The notes below the pieces were generated by a model. It saw only the letters and a program-made list of their open reading frames with translations. It searched no databases and had not been told where the DNA came from. This document shows, in pieces, positions 12,266 through 24,600 of a DNA stretch of 64,000 bases. The DNA comes from Membranipora membranacea (Eukaryota > Bryozoa > Gymnolaemata > Cheilostomatida > Membraniporidae). The stretch's first letter is position 1. Every line of letters starts with the position of its first letter. The translations under genes and the position numbers were made by a program. Where the stretch lies: contig OU612073.1 of assembly GCA_914767715.1 (NCBI GenBank), forward strand, positions 2,170,001-2,234,000, in the 5' to 3' direction.

Positions 12266-15200
12266 TCAATCAAAGATACACAGACACAAGTCAGTACTGC
12301 CTGAATTTTGTGATCCAGTATGGCTTGTGCTGCAGGTAGGGTGGGAGCGATGCACCACCCACACTCTTTTGTTTTATCAAGATCACCTGCTGATAATAAA
12401 TGCTAGGCTCTGCTTATTACTTTATGTTGGTTAAAAATCAGTTCAGTCACTAATCACATTCCGTTGAAGAATAGGCGGCGAAATAGTGGGTGCTTTTAGG
12501 GCGAGGCGGTGATTTCTGCACAGATTTGCTTTCAGTTTGTAGGCAGGTCGGAGCACACCTGGGGTCCAAAAAGTTTCAGTAGTCGGTGGACTGCATGTGA
12601 AATTCAAGACTTCCATGCTGAAGACCGGCGCTTTAACAACTGTGCTAAATCTTCTTCCGCCTTCAGTTTACTGTAAAGTTAAAAAGACCGAAAAGATTAA
12701 AACTTGTATTGTTGCAGACACTTGGAGAGCCCACCTTTACTAGGGTTGACTCGGGTAGTTTAAAGAACTTGTGTCTCACTAAACGATACCGGTATTATAC
12801 CCTACATGTCAAATATTCAGTCAAATGTCGTTGCTTTTAACTATTTGTTATTTGTACACTTTTTAGAAGATTTCATCATAAGCCGGGAGCCAGGTATTCT
12901 GAGTCAGGCCTGAGAACCAAGACATGTATTAAGCAATATTATCTACCTGTGTACAAAATGGATTATAGGGGAGGGTAACTCCAAATTGTAATCATTTAAG
13001 AAGTGAAGTGAGGAAGAGCAGCCTCATAACCCTGGCTAGTACTAGTAGTAGTAACTATGGGGAGTAACGCCTGGCTAGTAACAAATATTATCAGTGTGAT
13101 GTAACGATGAGTTAGAGACTGAAGGTGAAAGACAAGGCTGCATACATAGAGGACTCTCTCATCACAATCAAAATCCAGTATTCAGTCACCTGAGGGTTTG
13201 TCACTAAATTCTGAAGGGGATACTGAGTCATAAACAAATTTGTAAAACTGGCACTCAGAGAAATAAGCATCCATCCGATTTAGGACTCAGACTGCAACGT
13301 TTTCAAGCATTCAATTTGTTCCTTCCTGATTGATAGTGTAATGCCACAAATTTGCTTACTATTTGTCACTCACTTTGATTATTGTGTGAGAGCAGAGTCT
13401 GCTCGATGGATTCGATTTGATCACCTCATTGATATTGCTGGATAAGAGGACTGCTATAATATTGAGTACATTAGGAGCACATCGTAGAGGTTTTACAGTA
13501 CAGCTCCTGTAATATAAAACACATCTAGGCATACACAAATAGCTGAGTGCTCCTTTATTAGAATATCATGACAAAGTTTGATGGACTATGTTGGTTAAAC
13601 AAGATGGGTTATGGTGACACTTTCATATGAAAACTCAATTCCCTTGGAGCAGCCCTTGAGAAATACAACAGATTGATTATATAGATAATGAGCTATCACA
13701 TATTCCACTTTTGATCATAACATATATCTGAAGTGTTACTGTCAGCGCACAAGAAACTGTTGTGGCTATTGTAGGTCTGCATCATTTAAGGCAGGATAGC
13801 AAGAATTTCTTGGAACTCAAATGGATTGCACTGCCTTTTGTCAAATTCTAGCCAGCAGATTTTTTATGGACAAGACACCAAAATAGAAAGAGTACAGTTT
13901 CATCCCATATTGTCGCAGGGGGAGCGGTAACTCAGAGGTTTGGTAAAGTAAAATTTGGAGTAATCAGAGAGCTGATCAGAGAGCTGATAACTCCTAAGTA
14001 TAGTTGGTACTGAGACATTTAAATCTCATCTCTGTTACCAAAATATTTTGAGCAAGAAAGGGATAAGAAATCTTCTGATAATTCAAACACTCTATATACA
14101 AACCTCTAATCAGTGATGGTCTGCAGTCGTATATTATAGTATAGTCATGGTCAATCAAAGATACACAGACACAAATCAGTACTGCCTGAGTTATGTAATC
14201 CAGTAAGGCTGGTGCTGCAGGTAGGATGGGGAGATGCACCACCCACAGTTGCTTCAGTTTACTGTAAAGTTAAAAAAAGACGGAAAATATTTAGATTTGG
14301 ATTGTCACAGAGACTTGGATTGTTCTACTAAGGTTTTGTTCGGGTAGACTAAAGAACTAGTGTGCCACTAAATGGCCATTAACCATATCAACAAACTATT
14401 GAACATAACATCAAGTGGATTCTACTGCTACCCACCGATATTATACTCTGCATGGCCAATATTCGGTCAAATGTCGGCGCCATCCAAGCATATCATTTAT
14501 TTAATCTACTGATAAAATAGAATATCTGCATTGCGGATAACTATAGTAATTGTTGTATCAAATATTTCAGTCATTTTCAACAGATTCTACATGACCTGGA
14601 GAGACAGGTACTCTGAGTCTGGCCTGAGAACCAAGACACGTATTGAGCATCATAATCTACCCGGCTACAAGATGGATTACAGGGAAGGGTAACTCCAAAT
14701 TGAGATAATTTAAGAAGTGCAGCGATGAACCCGTAACTCTAGCTAGTAGTAGTAACTATGGGGAGTAAAGCCTGACTAGACTAACATTATCAGGATATAT
14801 TGGAGGACAAACAGACCCAAAAATCAGTTGAGTTCATATGTACTTATACATGTTGATAGCCCTGAAGATAGCTAATGAGTTATACTGATAGTCTGCCTAA
14901 GTATTTTTACATGATAATTATTATGAAGCTGATGAGAATTAGAAGATATAACCATTAATTGTAATGTTAAACTCTAACCTGAGTGTGTTATACTGTGAGA
15001 AGATCGAGTTAAGGGAAGGTACAGTCTCTGTTTCTTCATATACAGAATTAGAAAGACTTGGTTGCAGTTGATCATATGTGTATTATCTGATATATCAATG
15101 GCTCCACCAGCTACACAGTCTACTGACATGGAAAGAGAGAATGTAAAATAGTAATTCTCTAGAAACATGATATTATAATGTCTCTGTCACTATCACTTTT

Positions 15201-15395
15201 GGTTGGTGTAAGTGTAGTGTAGTGAAATAGGGATATAATTATTAATAAAGACTGATAGTAAAAGAGGAAGACAAGTCTGCATGCATAGAGGACACCCTCG
15301 TCATAATCATACAGTAACTTGTGGGTGATTTTTCTGGATTATGAAGGAGACACTGAATTAAAAACAAATTTGTTAAATTGCCGGAGAAACATGAG
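12266..15395. repeat. Decayed ~1.9-kb tandem duplication
   Basis: Blocks at 12266-13260 recur, with many substitutions and gaps, at 14146-14790 and 15240-15395. Examples are ggtcaatcaaagatacacag at 12266 and 14150, cttcagtttactgtaaagtt at 12661 and 14253, and gcctgagaaccaagaca at 12908 and 14620. The first block is also present at the right edge of copy B. No coding capacity is evident in the repeated parts. Confidence 0.75.
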
Positions 15396-17119
15396 TCAAT
15401 GGTGACATACAAAATGACACTGGAAATGCCCTTATAGTGATCGCTTAGTATGAAAACATGGATAAATAAACGCTTAAATACAAATTGTAGCTTATCATAA
15501 GAAGCACAATCAGTTATACTTTGGGTCAGTTTTTATCTGATTTTAGATTTGGCGTTGGCTGACAGACCTAAAACTCAGGTAAGTTATCATAGAAATATTA
15601 AAATTGGATGTCATACACTATAATCGAAATGATGAACAAAGTAAAAAGGACCACCAGGAATAAGTCTTAGCGCTCAGACGGCTGTATAAACATATTAACT
15701 AAACATGTTATCTTGTAGTCCTTCTCTATAGTTCATGTCAGAGCATCAGTCATGCTTGGATCTCATTTCATACCCTCTCTCACAGTGTGTACTATCTATG
15801 CTTCACCTTATTATGATTATGATTATTATTATGATCAGAGTTTACGACATACATGAGTGTACAGTGTACTGTAAACAGACTACACTAACACAAAGGTACA
15901 AGGATAGATAGATATAGAGAGATCATCTATATCGGCATACTGATTGTTGATATATCGCTGATTCATTTAATGTCAGGGCTGAAGAGGGAAGATGAGGTTT
16001 TAGGGATGCCTGTATTCTTTTTTTTTTGGTATTTCCTATATTTGTTGCTAGCTGCTTTCGAACTATCTATCATATCTAAAATTTCACTTACCAAACAGCC
16101 AAGAGAGCAAGGCCAGGCCATCCTAGTGTCCAACTAAATCAGCTGAAGTTATAATAAGTCTGCGGTATCTCAGTCAATCTTTCATCTCAAGCTTGATGAT
16201 GGCATCTGTCGCTGGTATAACTGTATCTGGTTTTCAGCACTCAGCATTCACCTGACTTTAATAAGTAGATAAAACTATAAAACAATCATCCCCTACTTCA
16301 TCTTAGAAGAAACAGAACAGAAGCTTGCCTGACTAACATAGTATCATATATATTATGTGTGTCTAGTAAGCAGTCCCGTTCTACCGCATGACTATGGAGT
16401 CGACTGAACTTAGGCTATCTTAGGTATTTGTCGATAATAAAAGAGCGGGCAATTCATAAATAACAATTAATTATTGCCATAATCAGATTGACATCCATTT
16501 GAATCTCACTTCAGTGATGGCGTGTGATAATATTCCGCTGACTGTTGTTCTGACATACTATGAGCTTACCTGAGTGGATGGTTGGTTAGTAGACGGGCAT
16601 CTGATGAGAATGTCTGATTAGTAGAGTCGGCGTCTGGTGATATTATTCCTCTCACCATCTCATTATTAGTAGCTAAACATCTCTTTATGTCTGCGTAACA
16701 CCTGTGGGTATTAGCAGCAGTCTTCATTTGAGGGTTCTGTTCTGTTAAAATAAAACAAAGCATGCCTTAACCTCCATAAACAAGAGTGCGAACCGTATGA
16801 ATATACACAGGACATTCTCATTTGTAGATAGGGATGAGTATATCGGGGACTGTATTTAGTGGAACAAAACAGATCTGAGAAAAACAACTACTGATATTTT
16901 CCCATCATCCACTGTTAAAGTACTTCATGGCTGCCACTGATGATAAGAGACATCATATGCTTTTCAAATGTTGATCAAAAGCTTCAGAGAGTGCGTAAGT
17001 TTAAAAGGATAATTACCATGTACCACTGAATATTACATACTTACTAACTTGCTACTTGTAGATATATCACCATCTTCTTTGTACAAGCTATCAGCACTAT
17101 GACAAAACCGTCTCTCCAT
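14979..17119 (-). CDS. Tentative small multi-exon gene, unrecognised
   Basis: Two exon-like stretches are supported by splice signals. Exon 1, 17056-17119, starts at an ATG giving MERRFCHSADSLYKEDG. Exon 2, 16570-16741, is bounded by ttttaacag and CAG|GTAAGC and encodes a Cys-, Thr- and Asn-rich segment with no motif I know. The phases join only if exon 1 ends at the weaker A|GTAGCA donor. A third candidate, 14979-15122, has good splice sites (catgtcag and CAG|GTTAGA) but does not join exon 2 in phase, so an exon is missing or it belongs elsewhere. The gene is placed upstream of the copy A gene on the same strand. Low confidence in the model, moderate that exon 2 is real. Confidence 0.3.
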
Positions 17120-18606
17120 TTAACATTCCAGTACGTCAACACTGTGTCATAGGTCAGTACCAGCCGCCATCTTAGCCAGCCACTGCGGGTCCTACCAGGT
17201 GGTAGGTTGTCCCTTAGCTTAGCTGATGATGAGCTATTTTGATAGAACTAAGTCCTGCAATGAGGAATCAAGAGATGCCCATAGTTGGTCTGTGGGGAGT
17301 CAAGTAGTTGCTGATGTCAGTCGCGACTTCTCCATAGTGCATGGTTCGGAACATGCTGAGTCTGCGGAACTCTCGCATTGTGGGTAGGTAATGTTTTCAA
17401 CAATAATATCATGTATTCTCAGAAGATTGGCATAGTTTGAGATAGAATAACAGACACCCTCAAAATGTACATTGCAATATGCAATGCCCAGATCAGGGCA
17501 TGCCTACAATAAAAATACTTGCCTATACATAATATATGTGTAGCCTGTTAATGAGTTGCTCATCAGGGGATACCACCTTCTACACAAACAATAAAACTTG
17601 TCATTCAATGCAGGGAGATTGAAGAGGAGAATTGGGCTTTTTAGAACATATCTATAATATGAGTAGAATCACTTTGATGTATTATGCACCAATAGTCCCT
17701 CTTCTGCATGTTTTTCATAAGGTACCAACTGCCCATACAGTTTTCAGTAAATGCATGAAGCCTACATCATTGATTGTCTCAAATAACACTCTCACTTCCC
17801 AGAGAATTTCATGGGATTGCATGAAAAACAATGACAGTTATGTAACAGCTGGCTGACCATTTAGTCTTAATAGCTATATATTATGTTTGATTACTCATTG
17901 CTTGGGCTGGGACTGGAAATAAATTTATTCTGTGATCTTGGAATTTGCCAAAAACATCAAAAATCAATTAGTCTTTGGAATTGTGTATTGCAATGAGCTG
18001 TTGTTGGTTCCCACTTCCACCTACAATCAAGCTACTAAATCTCACCAAGGTAAACTCTTTAATTGTAGTTTTACTAGCTTTTTCAAAAATTTATTACTTG
18101 CTTCTTGTGCAATAAATTATTCAAACAGGAAATGACATTAAATGAACATACTTGAACCACCCTTTTTCATTAGAAGAATCTCATTGGCCAATTCATTCAT
18201 TTCAAGCACATGATTGGCTTTATACCGGTTTCCGGTTAGCCACTGTTGAGAATCCCAATTAACCAAAATATCTTGAAGCTGAATACAGTGAATTTCTCAA
18301 CAGAACTCATCATCCATCAGAAGTAGCATAGCCCTGTCGAAACAATATCATCCTTTTAAAGTGTTTAACTAAGGAATAAGATACTTTTTGTTAATTTTAC
18401 TCTTTGGTGTAACTCATTGTCTCCACTCCTTGGTTAATTCAAGGAGTAAAACTCTTATACTCCTTTTTACCTTGAGTTTTACCTTGGGCTTGAGTCTTCT
18501 TCGTCTCTAACGCCGACTTTGAAATCAGGACTTAAGAAACATTTTGCCATTAATCGGTTAATCGGTCCGGGTCAATATCAAGGTCAAGCAAATGAGCAGC
18601 TAGTAC
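17120..18606. other. Intergenic DNA, nothing identified
   Basis: AT-rich sequence with short open frames only (for example 17632-17856) that lack splice context or motifs. The 3' end of the LINE at 18607 probably extends some tens of bases into the right side of this stretch, but no tail repeat marks it. Confidence 0.5.
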
Positions 18607-19641
18607 TTAGGTTGCACCCAATGGACGAAGCACCGGGCTGTCGATTGGTAGCGTGTTCCATTCTTTTGCAGTTCTTATGAAGAACGATTGCTGGTAGTGG
18701 AGCGTATTGGTGTGCGGAATGTAGTACTGATGTTGGTGCTTTCGTGCTGAGCTTGATGATGTAAGCTGCATATGGCCTGAGCCTTGGGGCACCCCGGAGG
18801 TAACGGCTGCTTCAGATGATTCCTCTCCGTCTACGACTATCTTCTGGACACGGTTAGTTAGAAAGTCGTCGATCCATGCTATTATTTGGAATGAGACTCC
18901 TAGGTTTGACAGTTTTGTGAGAAGTTTTTGGTGATTTACCTTATCGAAGGCTTTACTGAAATCTAAGACGCATGCCTCAGTTTCATGGCCTTGATCCAGG
19001 TTATGTGATATGTATGCGACCAGTTCTATCAGCTGCTTTTCACAGCTTCTGTTTTTACGGAAGCGGTGTTGGTGTTTGTAGAAGAGGTCTTGAGTTTCTG
19101 CGAAGTTCATGAGGCGGCTGGTTATGATGTGCTCCATCACCTTAATGAGAACACATGTGAGGCTGATTGGTCGGTAGTTCTGTGGTAGGTATCTTTCACC
19201 CTTCTTGAAAACAGGACACACAATAGCGCTCTTCCAATCCACAGGTACAGCTCCTTTGTCGAGAGAGTTCTGGAACAAGCTGGTTAATGGTCCAGCAAGA
19301 ACATCTGCAAGCTCGCAATGCCGTCTGGGCCAGCAGCTTTATTAAGTTTGAGGGCCTTCAGCTGATTAAAGACACCATTCATACATACAGGAATCTCGTC
19401 CACCTTTGGTGACAGTGTGGCACTGGTGTAGTCAGCTTTTTCTGTCGGAGTTGAGAATACAGACGTGAACTGGGTATTCAGCAGCTCTGCGCGTTCTTTT
19501 GCTGATGATACTAGGTGGTGACCATCTTTGAGTGCTCCGATGCTGGCTGAAGCTGGCGACCTTCTATGTTTAACATAGGTCCAGAAACGCTTGGATAGCT
19601 CCTCTTTAGTTTTGTTTTCGTCAGTGAACAAGTTGTGTACA
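18607..19641 (-). pseudogene. LINE reverse transcriptase fragment (3' half of split element)
   Basis: Reverse-transcriptase half of a CR1/jockey/L2-type non-LTR element. Visible blocks are AAGPDGI, NYRPISLT, LDFSKAFDKVNH and SGVPQGS. It is broken in three ways. A frameshift lies near 19280-19300 after AGPDGI. An internal deletion right after VPQGS removes the catalytic Y/FADD block. The reading frame then resumes in a C-terminal tail with the FFIRTAKEWNTLP motif typical of these elements. The 5' half lies at 27919-28934; the two were one element before the gypsy insertion. Not active. Confidence 0.9.
19637..19641. other. Target site duplication, left
   Basis: GTACA directly precedes the left LTR and recurs at 27914-27918 directly after the right LTR. 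Five bases is normal for Ty3/gypsy integrases. It fixes the insertion site inside the LINE. Confidence 0.95.
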
Positions 19642-20326
19642 TGTGATACGGCTGTATTAAGACACGGTTCAACCTAACTTATGTTAGGATTTTAGGCTGA
19701 CAACTTACCGTGTCAAAGAAGAGAGAGTGTTGATCTGGGATGGGATTCTTTCCTTTTGTTTTTCTGGGAACCAAGGGGTTTTAATCCTCGGTGGAGGGCA
19801 CGGAGGCCAAGTCTGCGCGTAGGCAGGAAGAGTGACTGCAATATAGAAGTCGAGTATTTAGTTTGCGCGGAGGCAAGTTTAGTTGTCTGCTATTAGGCAG
19901 GTGTGCTATAGTTATAGCGTGTTATATATGCTGCATTAGATCAGGTCGATGAAGACAAGATGTATTAGACCCAACCCTATAGCAGTTCACACTCAAAAAA
20001 TGTGCAACATTGAGTTGAACTAGTAAACCTGTGTTGAGCGGGTCCATATATGGTTGTCTTGTCCCACTTAATGTCATCATGATTGACACAAACTTGCTCT
20101 TGTTGTGCAGATGTATTTTGGCTGCGACAATCATCATATTGATCGTAATCAGGGGGCATAATTCCCATTCAGGTGCTGATGCATAAAACAGATCCTAGCA
20201 ATGCGAGGATATTTATAGCCTCAAAGAAGCTTGATAGGTGCAAGGTATATTGAAGCATTAAACAGAACCTAGCCACGAGATGATAGTTATAGCCTCAAAG
20301 AAGCTTGACAGGTGCAAAGTATCTCA
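19642..20326 (-). repeat. 3' LTR (685 bp)
   Basis: Same length as the right LTR, and I could find no difference between them by eye. Ends are TGTGATACGG and GTATCTCA on the plus strand. It contains an imperfect direct repeat (20186-20249 and 20260-20322, sharing tatagcctcaaagaagcttg) that falls at the U3 start in the element's orientation. Confidence 0.97.
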
Positions 20327-20605
20327 GTTGCCTCTGCATAAAAAAACTTGATTCAAACAGAAGGAATCTACTTCTTTTTTTTGTGCATAGCCCAGCTTTG
20401 ATACCGGGGAGAGAACACTCTAAGGAATTTACTTGTATTCAGCTGTGTGTGAGTGTATTGTATATAATAATGATAGAAAATAGCGAATCAGTTGACATAA
20501 TTTCAAAAAGTTGTATTTCATCAGCATGATGATTAGTTACTACTTTACTAGTTAGTACCACATGCCGCACTAAGCCAAGTCAGTTGTTGAAGGAGGGAGG
20601 ACGAA
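20327..20605 (-). other. Non-coding stretch before 3' LTR
   Basis: Runs between the accessory frame and the 3' LTR. The usual polypurine tract for plus-strand priming is not clear. The minus strand has GCAGAGGCAAC at the LTR edge and an A/G-rich run (AAAAAAAAGAAGTAG) about 40 bases upstream. Confidence 0.5.
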
Positions 20606-21372
20606 TTATTTCTGGTCGGAATCCTCCGAAGAGCTATTTGGGTCCGTCTCTTCCCCCCTCTTGCAGTACTTGCGTGAGGTGTTTGCCGTAATTTCATTGT
20701 GGTTACTCTCGTCATAGGTTGGTGTTACCACCATTGTGGTGGCCCTCCTTTTTGAACCGGGTGTTTGTCGTCCGCTGCAGTTGCAGCGAACTTTGACGTA
20801 GAGGTTTATTACACCTGTTTGCACCTCTGCTCCTTTTAGTGCCACCGTTGCCTTGGCTTTATCATTAGTAGATCCTTCCAGCAGGAGGCTGGTTGGCCGA
20901 GCTGACTTTTCCGGCACTCCTGCTTCAGTAGCCGTGGTAATAATAGCTTCAGACTTCGAATTCGGTGCACCATCACCCATAAATACCGTCCTCTCTAGAG
21001 TGTAAAGGATTCAGATCTAAGTTTAATGGGTACAGAACGGTCATATATGACTCCCATATTATATGTCTGATATGTTCTATATTCAACAGAATGAACCTGA
21101 CTGCCTATTAACATGACAGAGGAAGAAGATCAGCCTTTTATGTATGGTAGATGTGGTTTTACAAAAAAAAAAAGAGAAAATGTTGTGTAAGTAACCGATA
21201 GATTGCTGAAATATTTACCAGGTATGATGTTTGCCTTTGGCTGGTTGTAATGGTGGTGCTGGTGCCGTTTATTATGTTTAGATGCGTAGATGCCGTGTAC
21301 TTGGTTCATGTGGTGTGTCAATGTGGTAAAATCTGACGTTATATAAGTGCACTTTGCGCAATGGAAGCCCAT
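20606..21372 (-). CDS. Spliced accessory ORF with C2H2 zinc finger, inside the gypsy element
   Basis: Downstream of pol are two open frames: 21130-21372, which starts with a classic C2H2 finger (Cys5, Cys8, His21, His26; C-X2-C-X12-H-X4-H), and 20606-20980, a basic, Ser/Thr-rich frame ending in an acidic tail. A donor in the first (CTG|GTAAAT, exon end 21219) and a pyrimidine-rich acceptor before the second (tttacactctag, exon start 20994) join them in phase. They give one 180-residue product across a 224-base intron. The finger suggests nucleic acid or protein binding; the function is unknown. The finger-coding ATG has no upstream acceptor. Standard gypsy elements carry no such gene. It may be a captured host exon or an element-specific regulator. 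The splice is inferred, not observed. Confidence 0.6.
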
Positions 21373-21614
21373 TTTGTAGATATATTAATTTAGTTTGATA
21401 GTGTGCATATAAAGATGACAGTAGGCTGAACATCCTGTCCCCAAGGGCATTTATAGTTTGTGAGATGGGTCAGGAATGTTAATCCCAAAGCTAGGTAGCC
21501 TGTCACTAGTCTAAAGATACACTCTGGCTATCGTAAGCTAATGCTCAATACAGCTATTAATGATCGGTATGTAGGTTTGACCATTGTACCGGCTATAAAC
21601 ATTGTCACATACAT

Positions 21615-24600
21615 CTACACATAGTCATCACCCATCTCAAACTCAGCATAATGGTTAGGACGCCTTCGTTCACGAGGGGGTCTGGCATTATGAGGTGCAA
21701 CTAATGTCAAGTCACCCCCTGGTTCTGTATGAGGGCTATCATGTGGAAATTCGAAGTTCCCTCCTTGAGCAGGTGACCCCTTTGAGTCAGTTGAGTCTAA
21801 CACACTCTGAACATCATGGTCAGCTGTTTGGTCACTGTTTCCAAGACTAGGTTTGAATAATTTGAGTCTCATGTGATGTTCAATAACATCTTTTCCTTTC
21901 TCTTGGATTAGATAGGTGTCATAGTCTAGCACCTTGATAATCGGGCATGGACCTGAATATTTAGCTTCCAGCTTGCCTGGTCGGTTAGTCTGAGATTTGA
22001 GCCTTTTAACCCATACCAGGTCTCCTTCAGAAAATGGCTTGTGCAAAAGATGGTCATATGCATCAGTTTGGCTGATAGGTTGCCCAAGACATTTGTTATA
22101 GACCCACCTCAATTTTCTATTTAGTGTTCTTATATGTTCTGTTACAGGTTGAGAATCTGTCGGTGGGGATAGTACGGATGGTAATCTAACCTCCCGACCT
22201 AACATAACCATATTGGGCGTGAAGCCCGTAGATGCGTGAGGAGTGGACCTATAAGCCATCATGATGGTGTCAATCAGCTCATCCCATTCGAGGTCAGTAC
22301 CCTGTACACATGTCCGTAGACTTGAAGTCACCGAACCTATGACTCTCTCTGCATAAGAATTCCCCATGGGATGATATCTAGCTGAAAATGTCTGCTTGCA
22401 TTGTCCTAGGTTACTCAGTTCTTTCATGAGTTGAGAAATGAAGGCACTACCTTTATCAGAATGCAGAATTCTACAGAACCCAAATCTAGAGAATATGCCA
22501 TTAAATAAACTCTTAGCACATGAATCAGCATCTGGCTGGGCAAGTGGGTATGCCTCTGCCCAGCGAGAGAAGTGTTCTATTGCGATCAGAATATATGAAT
22601 GTTCGTTTTGGGTAGTAGCTAGTGGCCCCACAAAATCTAGGCTAACCTGGTCCATCAAGGAACCCACACTAAGGTTGCGTTGACTGACAGGGTTTCTGGT
22701 GAGTTTACTTTTTTGGCAACTGGTACATGATTGAACAAATGTCCTCACACTTGATTGCAAAGCATACCAGAAATAATACAGCTTTAAGCGAGACTCAGTC
22801 CTATCCATACCAGCGTGGTCTAACCCATGAAAAGCATCCAGCAGTTTAGCTTGGAAGCTCTCTGGTACCACAATGAGATATGTTTCAGTGTGATTGTCAA
22901 AAATCATTAGTAAGTCATCCTTCAGTTTCATATTCGGTAATTTCCCAAGATAATATCTGGTAATACGTGAATATTGTTTCACATCAGTGGGGGAAATAGA
23001 TTTATTTTCTCTTATACAGGTCAGAATGGGACTGAGATGAGGGTCTCGTTCTTGGGCTGTTATCAGTTCCTCAATGGAAATGCCTACTGTAACATCAGTT
23101 TCACAGACTTTAAAAGGTATACTTTCGATCGCCGCTGAGGAGACCTTTGGATCAGAGACGTGTATGGGAAACCGTGATAAAGAGTCAGCGTTGATGTGTT
23201 GTTTACCAGGTCGGTGTACAATATCAAATTCATATGATCCGAGGGTTTCCAACCAACGAGCTAGTATCCCCTGTGGATTTTTGAGGTTATTCAACCATAT
23301 CAGAGAATGATGGTCAACCCTACATAGGAATTTAGCACCGTACAGATAGGTATGGAAATGTCTGATGGCTGACACAAGAGCATACATTTCCTGTTTGGTT
23401 ACAGAATATTTCTGTTGGCTATCTGACAATGCTTTACTATAGAAAGCAACAGGCCGTTCCTCACCGGTCTCATCTCGTTGAGCTAGCACAGCTCCGATTG
23501 CCTCTCCACTAGAATCAGAATCTAGTATAAAAGGTATGGACCAGTCAGGATAGGATAAAGTTGTAAAATCAATCAGCTTTTGTTTGATAGTTTTGAATGC
23601 CTCTTCACATTGGCCAGACCAGTTGAATTTACCGGCACATTTCTTTTTCAGCATCCCGTACAAAGGAGCAGCACACTGAGCAAAGTCAGAGATGAACTTC
23701 CTATAATAACTAGTGAAACCCAAGAAACTCCTGAGTTCTGCCACACATTTTGGACTGGGTACCTTTTGAACAGCCTCGATTTTAGCAGGATCAGTATGCA
23801 CACCCTTAGCGTCAACAACGTGACCAAGAAATGCTACTTGATTTTGCATAAGGTGAGTTTTTGATGGTTTAATCTTCAGGTTGGCCTCCTGCAATCGTGC
23901 AAGCATGAGATCGAGCCTTTGTAGATGAGTGTCTTCATCTGCACTAAAGACGATAATGTCATCGAGATAAACAATCAAGTTCTGCCAATTTATGCCCTGC
24001 ATGACTTTTTCCATAAGTCGCTCAAAGGTGGCGGGGGCTCCACACAGTCCCATTCCTAGAACTTTCCAAGTATAGACCCCACTCTTGGTACAGAACGCAA
24101 CCTTCTCCTTAGCATCAGAGCTAAGTGCACATTGCCAGTAGCCGCTTATTAAATCAAATGTGCTAAAATACTTTGATCCTCTGAGTGACTCCAAACAGTC
24201 ATCAATTCGAGGTAGTGGATGCGAGGGTATATATGTAGCTTTATTCAGCTTCCTATAGTCTTGTACGAACCTGGTTGTCCCGTCCTTCTTGCTCACAAGA
24301 ATCACTGGGCTTGACCAAGGGCTCACAGTCCTTTCAATAAGACCTTTGTCTAATAATTTGTCTACATGTTTCTGAATTTCTAGATTTTGATGGTGACCTG
24401 TCCGATATGGAGCCTGTCGTATTGGTATGGTGTCCGGCCTCACATGAATTTCATGGGGCACCAGGTCACAATAACCCATGTCATATTCGTCTGTTGAGAA
24501 AACAGATTGATACTTGGTTAGGAGTTGTGCCATCTTAGCCTTGATTACAGGAGAAACATTGTCAGGTAAGGCTGCATATAGAGGTTTTACATGATCAGGT

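Larger units (their letters stand above)
1..13143. repeat. Segmental duplication, copy A
   Basis: This block matches 50475-64000 in the same orientation, nearly base for base through most of its length. Position 3 aligns with 50478. The drift in offset to about 50857 at the right end is mostly one extra 394-bp LRR exon unit in copy B. Both copies run past the window, so neither boundary is seen. Shared landmarks, in order, are the Roc-COR exon, the LRR exons, the N-terminal exons, a SINE, a (TACA)n tract and the decayed repeats near 12.3 kb. Seen directly by comparing the two texts. A collapsed or duplicated haplotype in the assembly is an alternative explanation. Confidence 0.95.

Noticed and set aside
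19922-20168. Two short frames in the LTR, repeated at 27509-27755
   Set aside because: They lie in the non-coding LTR and are duplicated only because the two LTRs are the same sequence.
20327-21615. Envelope gene downstream of pol, as in errantiviruses
   Set aside because: No signal peptide, membrane segment or long frame. The only coding signal is the zinc-finger ORF.
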